DNA of 26,190 nucleotides from CAG-791 sp963658405 (GCA_963658405.1 CAVKQI010000020.1:1-26190), one strand, 5' to 3'; numbered from the stretch's first letter, positions 14,372-22,060 are shown. A program made the numbers and translations. Notes: a model not told the origin generated them from the letters alone.

Positions 14372-14408
14372 CATCATATACCATATTCCACTAAGGGAAC
14401 AAGTTCTT

Positions 14409-15107
14409 TTAATTTCCCTGTCCGTAGTAGGCGTTGGCGCCGTGTTTGCGGAAATAATGCTTATCCTGCAGCTCTTGGGGGGCCGGCTCTACTCTGGGAT
14501 TGATCAGTTCTGTCCGGTAGGCCATCTTTGCCACTTCCTCCAGCACCACCGCGCCGTGGACCGCCTCCATGGCATCCTTTCCCCAGGCGAAGGGACCGTG
14601 ATTCTTGCACAGCACTGCCGGCACTGCCTCCGGATCCTTTCCCAGCCTTGCGAATTCATTCACGATCAGATGGCCGGTATTTTCCTCATAAGCCTCCTCG
14701 ATCTCTTCCTTCGTAAGGCAGCGAAGGCAGGGCACTTCCCCGTAGAAATAATCCGCATGGGTGGTGCCGTAGCAGGGGATAGAGCGGCCGCTCTGCGCCC
14801 AGCTGGTGGCATAGGAGGAGTGGGTGTGGACAATGCCGCCTATGGAAGGGAAGGCCTTGTACAGTTCCACATGGGTAGCGGTATCGGAGGAGGGATTATA
14901 CCGTCCCTCCACCTTATTTCCCTCCAGATCCACGATGACCATGTCCTCCGGCGTCAGCTTTTCGTACTCCACACCGCTCGGCTTGATGGCAAAGAGACCG
15001 GACTCCCGGTCTATGCCGCTGACATTGCCCCAGGTAAAGGTCACAAGGCCGTATTTGGGAAGCAGCATATTTGCCTCATAAACCTGTTTCTTTAATTCTT
15101 CCAGCAT
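14409..15107 (-). CDS. araD: L-ribulose-5-phosphate 4-epimerase
   Basis: Converts L-ribulose-5-phosphate to D-xylulose-5-phosphate, a retro-aldol type epimerisation needing zinc. The protein is 232 aa. The class II aldolase signatures are visible: TWGNVSG (phosphate loop), KPSG, SDTATHVELY (Asp/His), IVHTHSSYATSWAQ (zinc histidines) and CKNHGPFAWG (third zinc histidine region), then a C-terminal Tyr-rich end. It follows the kinase gene by 23 bases with an AAAGGAA ribosome binding site. A related function (e.g. SgbE/UlaF for L-ribulose-5-phosphate in other pathways) is possible, but the neighbours point to pentose use. Confidence 0.92.
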   Translation of the reverse strand: MLEELKKQVYEANMLLPKYGLVTFTWGNVSGIDRESGLFAIKPSGVEYEKLTPEDMVIVDLEGNKVEGRYNPSSDTATHVELYKAFPSIGGIVHTHSSYATSWAQSGRSIPCYGTTHADYFYGEVPCLRCLTKEEIEEAYEENTGHLIVNEFARLGKDPEAVPAVLCKNHGPFAWGKDAMEAVHGAVVLEEVAKMAYRTELINPRVEPAPQELQDKHYFRKHGANAYYGQGN

Positions 15108-15130
15108 AGGATGTATTCCTTTCTCTTCGC

Positions 15131-16735
15131 TTAATCCGCCAGATGATCGATGGCTGCCCTCTCGATGGCCAGGCCCTCGGTATATCGCTTCATGAATGCC
15201 TCGAATCCTGCTGCATCAGTGGGATCCGGTTCCACCGTCTCTCCCTGCTCAGCCCCGAAGACAGCCCGGTTTAAAAAGGTCTCCAGATTCTCATCCGCCT
15301 GACGGTTTACCAGATAGGAGGCCAGCAGCGCAATACCCCAGGCACCACCCTCACCGGCGGTCTCCATCACCGTCACCGGCGCATTCATGGCCGCTGCCAG
15401 GATATTCTGTCCCACGCCTTTGGTCTTAAAGAGGCCGCCGTGTCCCAGCAGACGGTCGATGGCCACATGCTCCTGCTTTGTCAGCAGATCCATGCCGGTC
15501 TTTAATGCACCAAGAGAGGTAAACAGATGCACCCGCATGAAATTAGCCAGCGTAAAGCGGCTTTCCGGCTTCCTTACAAACAGCGGTCTGCCCTGCTCCA
15601 TGCCGGTGATATGCTCGCCGGAAAAATAATTATAGGCCAGCAGTCCGCCGCAGTCCGCATCCCCTTCCATTGCCTTTTTATAGAGCACGGAAAAGAGCTG
15701 GTTTTTGTCTGCCTGCATGCCCATGGCGGCGGCAAACTCTCCGAACAGGCCTACCCAGGCATTCAGATCGGAAGTGCAGTTGTTGCAGTGCACCATAGCC
15801 ACCGGATCACCGGCAGGCGTCGTCACCAGATCGATCTCCGGATAGACCTTGGAGAGGCGCTTTTCCAGCACGATCATGGAAAAGACGCTGGTCCCCGCAG
15901 AAACATTGCCGGTGCGGCGCGCCACGGAATTGGTAGCCGCCATGCCGGTGCCCGCATCGCCCTCCGGCGGGCAAAGCGGAATGCCTGCCTCCAGGTGTCC
16001 GGAGACATCCAGAAGCTTTGCTCCCTCCTGGGTCAGCACACCGGCATCCTCACCGGCCCGCAGACACTTCGGCAGCAGGTCCTCCAGTTTCCAAGGATAG
16101 CCTTTTTCCGTCACCAGCTGATCGAACTGACCGATCATTCCCCGGTCAAAATCCGCCGTCTTTTCATCGATAGGGAACATACCGGAGGCATCTCCCACAC
16201 CCAGTACCTTCTGTCCTGTCAGCTTCCAGTGTACATAGCCGGACAGGGTGGTAAAGAAACGCACGTCCTTTACATGATCCTCACCGTTTAAGATCGCCTG
16301 GTACAAATGGGCAATGCTCCAGCGCTGGGGGATATGGTAGCCAAAGAGTGCCGTCAGCTCCTCACTGGCCGCCTCGGTCATGGTATTTCTCCAGGTGCGG
16401 AAAGGCACCAGCAGATTGTCTTCCTGATCAAAAGCCAGATAGCCGTGCATCATGGCGCTGATGCCGATGGCGGCCACTCTGGTCAGCACCTCTCCGTATT
16501 CCTTTTCCACCTCTGCCGCCATGGCCGCATAGCAGCCCTGCAGTCCCCTGGTGACCTCTTCCATGGAATAGGTCCAGATTCCGTTTTCCAGACTGTTTTC
16601 CCAGTCATAGGCGCCGGATGCCACCGGCGCATTGTCCTCGCCGATCAGTACGGCCTTGATACGGGTAGAGCCAAACTCAATGCCAAGTACGGCACGTCCT
16701 GCACTGATCTGTTCCTTCACTGCCTGCCTGTCCAT
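15131..16735 (-). CDS. FGGY-family pentulose kinase, probable ribulokinase
   Basis: A 534-aa sugar kinase of the FGGY/actin-like ATPase fold. The N-terminal phosphate-1 motif is GIEFGSTRIKAVLI, the catalytic Asp is in PPEGDAGTGMA (about 260), and the C-terminal ATP region is GHGGLFKTKGVGQNILAAAM followed by GEGGAWGIALLASY. Being just upstream of araD, it most likely phosphorylates L-ribulose. Sequence alone cannot exclude xylulose or another ketopentose. No L-arabinose isomerase gene is in the window, so the free ketose must come from elsewhere. ATG 16735 has AAGGGG seven bases upstream, and only 38 bases separate it from the nuclease-like gene before it, so transcription may be continuous. 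Confidence 0.88.
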   Translation of the reverse strand: MDRQAVKEQISAGRAVLGIEFGSTRIKAVLIGEDNAPVASGAYDWENSLENGIWTYSMEEVTRGLQGCYAAMAAEVEKEYGEVLTRVAAIGISAMMHGYLAFDQEDNLLVPFRTWRNTMTEAASEELTALFGYHIPQRWSIAHLYQAILNGEDHVKDVRFFTTLSGYVHWKLTGQKVLGVGDASGMFPIDEKTADFDRGMIGQFDQLVTEKGYPWKLEDLLPKCLRAGEDAGVLTQEGAKLLDVSGHLEAGIPLCPPEGDAGTGMAATNSVARRTGNVSAGTSVFSMIVLEKRLSKVYPEIDLVTTPAGDPVAMVHCNNCTSDLNAWVGLFGEFAAAMGMQADKNQLFSVLYKKAMEGDADCGGLLAYNYFSGEHITGMEQGRPLFVRKPESRFTLANFMRVHLFTSLGALKTGMDLLTKQEHVAIDRLLGHGGLFKTKGVGQNILAAAMNAPVTVMETAGEGGAWGIALLASYLVNRQADENLETFLNRAVFGAEQGETVEPDPTDAAGFEAFMKRYTEGLAIERAAIDHLAD

Positions 16736-16773
16736 AGATAACCCCTTCCTTCTCTTATCAGAAATTGCTTTTT

Positions 16774-17250
16774 CTATTCTCCCTGCATTATATCATCCAG
16801 GAATCCCCTATCCCATAGAAGAATGTTTAATTTTCGCGCCGCGGTCACCGCCGGCCCTGTAAAATACTGGTTGGTCATCACCGCGCCCACCATGCAGTCA
16901 TAAAATGCCTTGCCCGCAAAGACCTCCTGTACCGCCGAGACGCCTACGGGTCCTTCATAGCACTTGCACTGCACCGCGTAGGTGACGCCTTCCTTCTGTG
17001 CCAGTATATCCGCGCCGAAATCACCGCTCCCCCGGGTCACCTCCACATCGGTGAAGCCGGCGTCCCGCAGCAGATCCGCGCAGAAAAATTCAAAATCGTG
17101 CCCTTCCATCTCGTCCATGGATACCGCACCCGAACGTCTGCGGCCCCTCCATCTTCGGATGATCAGAAAAAGCACTGCCCCCACAACCGCTGCGGCGATC
17201 ACGGCGGCAGCGATGATTTGCGTAGATGGTATTTCCGCTATTTCTGTCAT
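16774..17250 (-). CDS. Membrane-anchored Mrr-like restriction endonuclease-fold protein
   Basis: A 158-aa protein when started at ATG 17250. The frame is open further upstream, but that part overlaps the phosphoesterase gene. Residues about 10-30 form one transmembrane helix (AAAVIAAAVVGAVLFLII) followed by the basic stop RRWRGRRR, which would place the rest in the cytoplasm. Residues about 40-155 are the Mrr-type endonuclease domain: HDFEFFCADLLRDAGF, then the catalytic D...QCK signature in GDFGADILAQ and YAVQCKCYEG, then GAVMTN. The key Asp and QxK residues are kept. Such anchored forms are widespread and of unknown function; DNA cleavage or repair at the membrane is a guess. The Shine-Dalgarno lies inside the end of the phosphoesterase gene (gap 4 bases). 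Confidence 0.85.
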   Translation of the reverse strand: MTEIAEIPSTQIIAAAVIAAAVVGAVLFLIIRRWRGRRRSGAVSMDEMEGHDFEFFCADLLRDAGFTDVEVTRGSGDFGADILAQKEGVTYAVQCKCYEGPVGVSAVQEVFAGKAFYDCMVGAVMTNQYFTGPAVTAARKLNILLWDRGFLDDIMQGE

Positions 17251-17254
17251 TTCG

Positions 17255-18259
17255 TTATGTCTTTCCTGTATCCTTCTCCCCGGACAGATCCATAAACTCC
17301 TCCAGGCGCATCTGCACGCCGTTTCGGGAATCATCCCGGTCTCTGTCCTCGGCGGATCCTTCCGCCCTCCTGCTGCGCTTTCTTCTCCAGGTGTATTCTT
17401 CCTCATCCGGCTCTTCGTCCTCTTCCGATACCGGAAGATCCGTCTCCGGTCTGCGAACGTAGAACACCTTTCCATCCTCCAGACGCAGGCAGGCCAGCTG
17501 TGCTCTGGCCGCCGCCTCCCGCAGGAGCGGCTCTACCTCTTCCTCGCAGTACAGGCACTTGGCGCCGCAGTCAATATCTGTGAACCGCTCGCCCACGAAA
17601 ATGCGGTTTCGCTTGTGTCTCTCCGGTTTCCGGAAGGGCCAGTCCTTCACATAGCGCAGCTGATCGTAGTAGTAGCGGGTGACGGTATGCCCGCAGATCA
17701 GCCGGTCATAGCGCGTCTCTCCCGTATATTCCCCGAAGGGATCCTCCCGGAGCATCAGCCGTCTCCATACCGCATCCTCCCGGCGTTTCCTGATCTCCGA
17801 GGGATCGTAGCTCATATCGTAGTGGTAGGGGAAGGCATGGGCCAGCATGTAGGTCTTGCCCTCCACACTGGTCACTGCGCTGTAGGGGAGCTGACTCAGC
17901 CATCTGGCGATGGCACTCTGTTCCTCTGTGGGCAGACGCCGATACTGTTCCCAGGTATCCAGGCCTCTGTTGGCATAGAGCCAGGTACCCGCCAGCAGCC
18001 CCGGCTCCCCGTCCGGCAGCGTATTCCGGATGGTCTGCAGAAACATGAGATCATGATTGCCCATGAGGCAGTGCACGTAGGCATGCCTGCTCAGTCTCAT
18101 GAGATACTGTACCGTCTCTATGGAGTCCGGCCCCCAGTCCACATAATCTCCCAGCACATACAGCTGATCCCGGCCGTCATATTCAAAGTCGATCTTTCGG
18201 AGCAGCTTCTTAAATTCTGTCAGGGAGCCATGAATATCGCTGATCACATAAGTCGCCAC
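17255..18259 (-). CDS. Calcineurin-like serine/threonine phosphatase family protein
   Basis: A 334-aa metallophosphoesterase of the PrpE/ApaH/protein phosphatase 1 type. The metal motifs are complete: SDIHGS (residues 7-12), LGDYVDWGPDS, MGNHDLMF, the later histidine in MLAHAFP, and CGHTVTR. The C-terminal 100 residues are an unusual extension, with Cys (CGAKCLYCEEE) and acidic or basic runs (SEEDEEPDEEEY, then RRKRSRR). The start is GTG 18259 with AAAGGGGG nine bases upstream. It probably dephosphorylates a phosphoprotein or a dinucleotide polyphosphate; the substrate is not readable from sequence. It is 42 bases after the DUF4250 gene and directly before the Mrr-like gene, suggesting one operon. 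Confidence 0.87.
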   Translation of the reverse strand: MATYVISDIHGSLTEFKKLLRKIDFEYDGRDQLYVLGDYVDWGPDSIETVQYLMRLSRHAYVHCLMGNHDLMFLQTIRNTLPDGEPGLLAGTWLYANRGLDTWEQYRRLPTEEQSAIARWLSQLPYSAVTSVEGKTYMLAHAFPYHYDMSYDPSEIRKRREDAVWRRLMLREDPFGEYTGETRYDRLICGHTVTRYYYDQLRYVKDWPFRKPERHKRNRIFVGERFTDIDCGAKCLYCEEEVEPLLREAAARAQLACLRLEDGKVFYVRRPETDLPVSEEDEEPDEEEYTWRRKRSRRAEGSAEDRDRDDSRNGVQMRLEEFMDLSGEKDTGKT

Positions 18260-18301
18260 GAGCTCACGCCCCCTTTCCTTTTTCTCTGCTCTCTGCCGTT
18301 C

Positions 18302-18475
18302 CTAGCGGAACTGATTGGTTTCTCTGTCGTAAGTAAATCCCGCACCGCCCATCTTTTCTATAATGCTCTGTTCATCCTCATCCATATCCTCGCAAAGCGC
18401 AGACAGGGAGGAATACTGATCCCGAAGTTTCAGATTCAGATAACTGTATAACATGATCGGATCCTGTGGAAGCAT
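18302..18475 (-). CDS. DUF4250 small protein
   Basis: A 57-aa frame with AGAAAGGA a few bases before ATG 18475 and a TAG stop. The sequence starts MLPQDPIMLYSYLNLKLRDQ, continues with YSSLSALCEDMDEDEQ, and ends in GAGFTYDRETNQFR. This follows the pattern of the DUF4250 family of clostridial small proteins (LP-DP-ML-S-N-KLRD, then an L-LC-DL segment and a G-Y-YD-N-F end). The function is unknown. It is highly polar and helical, without a signal peptide. It heads the operon with the phosphoesterase. Its leader is the repeat B copy 2, which ends right at the Shine-Dalgarno. Confidence 0.88.
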   Translation of the reverse strand: MLPQDPIMLYSYLNLKLRDQYSSLSALCEDMDEDEQSIIEKMGGAGFTYDRETNQFR

Positions 18476-18487
18476 GTTTTCCTTTCT

Positions 18488-18644
18488 AGCCGCAGTTCAC
18501 TGCGGCTACGCGAAGAGAATTCGCGCAGGCGAATTCTCTGATGCGATCACAGAGGATGCCACTCGTGGCATCCTCGCAGCCATCAGAGAACGCCATCAGG
18601 CGTTTTCTGATGGCTTGACCTTTCCAGCTGCAGCTTGCTGCAGC
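18488..18644 (-). repeat. Repeat family B, copy 2, in the leader of DUF4250
   Basis: Read toward the gene: hairpin 0 (18627-18644, GCTGCAG/CTGCAGC), a GGAAAGG word (18619-18625), hairpin 1 (18580-18613, CCATCAGA/TCTGATGG with loop CGCCTGATGGCG). Hairpin 2 (18552-18575) is GAGGATGCCAC/GTGGCATCCTC. The linker GTGATCGCATC follows. Hairpin 3 (18514-18539) is AGAGAATTCGC/GCGAATTCTCT. The spacer TCGCGT and hairpin 4 (18489-18506, GCCGCAG/CTGCGGC) follow, then the Shine-Dalgarno. The linker GTGATCGCATC, loop CTnC of hairpin 3 and the spacer are conserved with the other copies; most stems are not. Confidence 0.88.
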
Positions 18645-18656
18645 CTACTGTTTCTT

Positions 18657-18686
18657 ACTATACCAAATGATTTGTCTGCATTTCCA
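18657..18686 (-). promoter_or_regulatory. Possible promoter of the DUF4250 operon
   Basis: On the minus strand TGGAAA (4/6), 18 bases, TATAGT (5/6). Transcription would start near 18650, a few bases before the first hairpin of repeat B copy 2. Confidence 0.5.
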
Positions 18687-18723
18687 GCTATTCTGTCAGA
18701 AAATCCATGCAAATTTCTGTCAT

Positions 18724-18772
18724 AAAAAAAGCTCCCATCCGGCCGCCTCAGCGTGCATCCCGGATCGGAGCT
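18724..18772 (-). terminator. Terminator of rpsF-ssb-rpsR
   Basis: AGCTCC-CCGGAT-type stem: AGCTCC/GGAGCT, one C/C mismatch, then ATCCGG/CCGGAT, loop of about 17 bases, followed by seven T on the minus strand. It begins 13 bases after the rpsR stop. Confidence 0.9.
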
Positions 18773-18784
18773 GTTTTTCGGAAA

Positions 18785-19048
18785 TTATTCCTCTGTGTAA
18801 GGCATCAGAGCCAGATGACGTGCTCTCTTGATCGCAACAGTCATTGCTCTCTGATGAGTAGAGCAGGTACCGGTGATTCTTCTGGGAAGAATCTTGCCGC
18901 TCTCAGAAACGTACTTGCGCAGCTTTGCTACATCTTTGTAATCGATGGTGTTGTCTTTGCCGCAGAATACGCAGACTTTTTTCTTTCTGTGGAAACCGCC
19001 TCTCTTCTTGAAAGGTGCGTCGCCTCTATCGCCCTTATTAAAAGCCAT
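18785..19048 (-). CDS. rpsR: Ribosomal protein S18
   Basis: An 87-aa protein of the small ribosomal subunit, binding next to S6 on 16S rRNA. The core DYKDVAKLRKYVSESGKILPRRITGTCSTHQR is the family signature and ends in AIKRARHLALMPY. The N-terminal CVFCGKDN plus the Cys in TCSTHQ suggests the zinc-binding (C+) form of S18. It ends the conserved S6-SSB-S18 operon. Confidence 0.98.
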   Translation of the reverse strand: MAFNKGDRGDAPFKKRGGFHRKKKVCVFCGKDNTIDYKDVAKLRKYVSESGKILPRRITGTCSTHQRAMTVAIKRARHLALMPYTEE

Positions 19049-19110
19049 GGTCTTTACCTCCTGTATTATTCACGCCTGCTCCCTCGCCGGTGCAGGTCTT
19101 CCCGCGCCTG

Positions 19111-19596
19111 TCAGGTAAAGGGTAACTCCTCATCAATTCCGTCCGGAATATTCATGAAGCCGTCACCTGCCGCTGAAGGCTGTTCTGTCGCACGACTTGC
19201 GGAACTGTTTCCATTATATCCGCCGTAATTACCGGCATTGCCGCCGAAATCACCGCTTCCCGCAGAAGCATTTCTGCTCTCTGCGAATTCCTGATCCTCA
19301 GCCACCACATCCGTGGTATATACCTTCACACCATCCTTGTTGGTATAGCTTCCTGTCTGAATACGGCCGGAAACCACCAGCTTGATGCCCTTGTGAAAAT
19401 ACTTCTCTGCAAACTCCGCAGATCTGCCGAAAGCCACGCAGCTGATAAAATCAGCATTATTGCCCTCTGCATTATTGCGGGAGCCTCTCCGATCTACCGC
19501 CAGTGTATATCTGGCTACGCACATGGAATTCTCTCCCTGTGTATATCGGATATCAGGATCTCTGGTCAAACGTCCCATAAGTATGACTTTGTTCAT
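19111..19596 (-). CDS. ssb: Single-stranded DNA-binding protein
   Basis: Protects single-stranded DNA in replication and repair. The OB fold is at residues 1-105 (MNKVILMGRLTRDPDIRYT at the start). A Gly/Asn/Ser-rich flexible linker follows (SGDFGGNAGNYGGYNG). The acidic tail IDEELPFT matches the conserved tip that recruits partner proteins. The length of 161 aa is normal. GGAGG precedes ATG 19596. It lies between rpsF and rpsR, as in most Firmicutes. Confidence 0.97.
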   Translation of the reverse strand: MNKVILMGRLTRDPDIRYTQGENSMCVARYTLAVDRRGSRNNAEGNNADFISCVAFGRSAEFAEKYFHKGIKLVVSGRIQTGSYTNKDGVKVYTTDVVAEDQEFAESRNASAGSGDFGGNAGNYGGYNGNSSASRATEQPSAAGDGFMNIPDGIDEELPFT

Positions 19597-19614
19597 GCGA
19601 ACCTCCGCTTTCTG

Positions 19615-19905
19615 TTAAGCTTCGTCCTGTCTAACGCATAAATATCTGATGACGTTGTCCATAATACGCATGCGATTCTCGATCTCCACGATAGCAGATC
19701 CCTCAGCATCGAAGTGGATGAAGTAATAGTAAGCTTCGTTCATCTTCTGGATCTCGTAAGCAAGCTTCTTCTTACCCCAGTCATCTACATCGCTGACGGT
19801 GCCACCGAATCTGGCGATCAGGTCCTTGCACTTGTCAACAACGGCTGCTCTTGCTTCATCGTCAATCTGCGCATTCACAACAACGGCTAACTCGTATTTG
19901 TTCAT
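19615..19905 (-). CDS. rpsF: Ribosomal protein S6
   Basis: A 96-aa small-subunit ribosomal protein that forms a heterodimer with S18. MNKYELAVVVNAQIDDEAR at the start, then DDWGKKKLAYEIQKMNEAYYY is the family signature. GGAGG is 9 bases before ATG 19905; longer frames upstream fall in the mRNA leader. It is the first gene of the operon, and a leader of about 120 bases sits between the promoter and the start. That leader contains GGGG/CCCC and other GC-rich hairpins and could hold an S6:S18 autoregulatory site, which I could not confirm. Confidence 0.97.
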   Translation of the reverse strand: MNKYELAVVVNAQIDDEARAAVVDKCKDLIARFGGTVSDVDDWGKKKLAYEIQKMNEAYYYFIHFDAEGSAIVEIENRMRIMDNVIRYLCVRQDEA

Positions 19906-20032
19906 GCTGTTTCTACCTCCTTCTGGTCTCTGGCCCGTAATCTCTGCGGGCAAGGAAAAATGTTTCTGCCCCTTCACACCGGTACGATCACTCTTCCGAT
20001 ATAAATGGGCGGGGAAATCCCCACGGAGCTAT

Positions 20033-20061
20033 AGTTTACCATGAGATTTTGGCATTTTCAA
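20033..20061 (-). promoter_or_regulatory. Promoter of rpsF-ssb-rpsR
   Basis: On the minus strand TTGAAA (5/6), exactly 17 bases, TAAACT (4/6). The start would be near 20027. No other promoter is visible before rpsF. Confidence 0.7.
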
Positions 20062-20073
20062 GGGCTTTCTTTA

Positions 20074-20122
20074 GGATTATTCAGCGATTATTCACTTGAC
20101 CGATCATTCGCCTGATCATTCG
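20074..20122 (-). repeat. Tandem GATnATTC-like words after the sugar importer operon
   Basis: The words GATTATTCA (twice), GATCATTCG (twice) occur within 50 bases between the rpsF promoter and the importer terminator. They make a small set of near-repeats and might be an operator cluster or just decay of a duplicated sequence. Confidence 0.5.
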
Positions 20123-20123
20123 T

Positions 20124-20155
20124 AAAGAAAGCCCCGGGAGTGCATCTCCCGGGGC
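20124..20155 (-). terminator. Terminator of the sugar importer operon
   Basis: GCCCCGGGAG/CTCCCGGGGC stem with a short TGCAT loop, followed by TTTCTTT on the minus strand, 17 bases after the stop of the last permease gene. Confidence 0.92.
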
Positions 20156-20171
20156 CGATCCTTCATTATTC

Positions 20172-20999
20172 TTACTTCACCGCACCGGTGATACCTTCTG
20201 CAAACTGCTTCTGCAGTACAAAGAAGACGATCATGGTAGGGATGGAGCAGAACAGCACGCCCATCATCAGCATGCCGTAATCGATATTGTAGCCGCTTGC
20301 CAGGTTGGCGATCAGCATGGGCATGGTCTGGGCACTGTTGTCTGTCATGACTACCTTCGGCCACAGGTATGCATTCCATGCATTCATAAAGGTAATAACC
20401 GCTGCTGCCGCATAGGTGGATTTCTGGATCGGAAGATACATCTTAAAGAAGATGCCGATCTCGGACTCTCCGTCGATGCGGGCTGCCTCCATGATATCCG
20501 GCGGGAAATTACGGGAATTCTGTCGGAACATCATGATCAGGAAAGGCGTGGAAATCGCCGGCAGGATAAAGGCCCATACCGTGTTCAGTAAATGACCTTT
20601 GGACATCATCTTGAACAGCGGGATCATGGTAGCCACCTGCGGGACCATCATAGCCAGCAGCAGGATGGAGAACAGGCGGTCCTTTCCTTTATCATGATAC
20701 AGCTCGAAGCCAAAGCCTGCCAGAGAGCAGATAAACAGGGCGGCAAAGGTCTGGATCACTGCATAAAAGAAAGAATTTCCCAGGGAGCCCCACAGATCCT
20801 GGGCTGCCAGCAGATTCTTAAAGTTCGTCGCTGCATAAGCGCCGATGGTGATCTTGCCTCTGGCCACCTCCACAGAGGTATTGGTGGCTGCGGAAATCAT
20901 CCAGTAAAAAGGAAAAACGGAGATAAAGGAAATAATGATCAGGAAAATGTAAGTCGGAATCAGTCGTCTCTGGATAGAGGATTTATTCTTCTTAGTCAC
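20172..20999 (-). CDS. Sugar ABC transporter permease, MalG/AraQ type
   Basis: One of two membrane subunits of a CUT1 sugar importer. Six hydrophobic segments are visible, and the coupling helix that docks on the ATPase is the EAA loop EAARIDGESEIGIFFKMYLP, typical of the MalG side. The last residues (EGITGAVK) are also typical. The start is ambiguous: GTG 20999 (MTKKNKSS) has AGG at a better distance, while GTG 21008 adds three residues but sits too near its Shine-Dalgarno. The gene overlaps the first permease gene. With GTG 20999 it is 275 aa. Confidence 0.93.
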   Translation of the reverse strand: MTKKNKSSIQRRLIPTYIFLIIISFISVFPFYWMISAATNTSVEVARGKITIGAYAATNFKNLLAAQDLWGSLGNSFFYAVIQTFAALFICSLAGFGFELYHDKGKDRLFSILLLAMMVPQVATMIPLFKMMSKGHLLNTVWAFILPAISTPFLIMMFRQNSRNFPPDIMEAARIDGESEIGIFFKMYLPIQKSTYAAAAVITFMNAWNAYLWPKVVMTDNSAQTMPMLIANLASGYNIDYGMLMMGVLFCSIPTMIVFFVLQKQFAEGITGAVK

Positions 21000-21888
21000 G
21001 CTTATCACCTACCTTCATATTGATGAATGCCAGTACAGCAACCAGGATGAAGACGAAGAAGGACATAGCCGATGCATAGCCGAAGTTCGCCACACCCTGT
21101 CCGAAGGAGTTATTGTAGATGTAGTGGGACATGGTGATGGTGGAGTTGGCAGGTCCGCCCTTGGTCAGGTTGACAGACTCGTCGAAGAGCTGCAGGGTGC
21201 CGTTGATGGACATGATCATGGTCATGACAATGGTAGGACGAAGCAGCGGAACGGTAATTCCCCAGAAGGTCTTCCAGCCGTTTGCGCCGTCGATCTTGGC
21301 TGCCTCATAGACAGAATACTCAATATTCTGCAGGCCGGCCAGGAAGAAGACCATATTGTATCCGGTCCATCTCCAGATCAGCGCGATGATGATGACGGCC
21401 TTTGCGGTCCCGGCAGTACCCAGGAAGTTGATGTTCTCGGAGATAAGTCCCAGGCTCATCAGAATGGAGTTGATCAGGCCCTGTGTAGCGAATAAGGACT
21501 TAAAGATCAACGCATAGGATACCAGAGAGGTAGCACAGGGAAGAAATACACAGGTACGGAACAATCCCTTGAATTTCAGATCCTTGTTATTAAGAAGCTG
21601 TGCCAGCAGAATAGCCAGGATCAGCATGATCGGCACTTCGATCACCAGATACAGGAATGTATTTCCCACAGAACGAAGGAACAGCTTGTCCTGGAACATT
21701 CGCGTATAGTTGTAGATGATCGGTTCCGCCCATTGCATATTGGCACTGGAGCCCGTCTTAAAAGACATAATGATCGCCTGAATGATGGGATAAAAACTCA
21801 TGATGGCGATCATTACGGTAGCCGGCAGCAGGAAAAGCCAGCCGGCAGCTTTCTGTTTCGCTGTTACGCTCATTCCCTTTTTCTTCAA
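20992..21888 (-). CDS. Sugar ABC transporter permease, MalF/AraP type
   Basis: The first of the two membrane subunits, 298 aa with about six transmembrane segments (the first is GWLFLLPATVMIAIMSFYPI). The EAA loop is EAAKIDGANGWKTFWGITVP. The start is TTG 21888, supported by GGGAG seven bases upstream; the next ATG (21873) has a Shine-Dalgarno that touches it. Substrate specificity cannot be read from the permease. The gap of 172 bases to the binding protein gene contains a strong hairpin. Confidence 0.93.
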   Translation of the reverse strand: MKKKGMSVTAKQKAAGWLFLLPATVMIAIMSFYPIIQAIIMSFKTGSSANMQWAEPIIYNYTRMFQDKLFLRSVGNTFLYLVIEVPIMLILAILLAQLLNNKDLKFKGLFRTCVFLPCATSLVSYALIFKSLFATQGLINSILMSLGLISENINFLGTAGTAKAVIIIALIWRWTGYNMVFFLAGLQNIEYSVYEAAKIDGANGWKTFWGITVPLLRPTIVMTMIMSINGTLQLFDESVNLTKGGPANSTITMSHYIYNNSFGQGVANFGYASAMSFFVFILVAVLAFINMKVGDKRD

Positions 21889-21930
21889 AACAATACTCCC
21901 TTCTCCCTTATTGCGGAAGTTTGGATGAAA

Positions 21931-21960
21931 CAGCGGGGAACCGTCCCCGATTCCCCGCTG
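21931..21960 (-). promoter_or_regulatory. Intercistronic hairpin between binding protein and permeases
   Basis: CAGCGGGGAA and TTCCCCGCTG form a perfect 10-bp stem with a 10-base loop, followed on the minus strand by TTTCATCC. As in other binding-protein operons, it probably stabilises the upstream mRNA or partly terminates transcription, so more binding protein than permease is made. Confidence 0.7.
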
Positions 21961-22060
21961 CCGTTCTATCCTTGTTCCACGTCGGCCCTCCGCAGAGCAT
22001 TGTCTGCAGATCCTTTACTTTTCAAGATCAGGTCAGCCGATACAGTACAGGTGCCGAAAC

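Noticed and set aside
15527..16291. 254-aa plus-strand frame opposite the FGGY kinase
   Set aside because: It is antisense to a kinase with intact motifs.
17251..17475. N-terminal extension of the Mrr-like protein
   Set aside because: It overlaps the phosphoesterase gene in another frame and has the composition of a shadow.
16982..18451. 489-aa plus-strand open frame opposite the phosphoesterase and Mrr-like genes
   Set aside because: It is antisense to two recognisable genes and has no ribosome binding site; composition is that of a shadow frame.
18510..18562. Short open frame through repeat B copy 2
   Set aside because: The corresponding frames in copies 1 and 3 are not conserved, so the repeat is more likely structural than coding.
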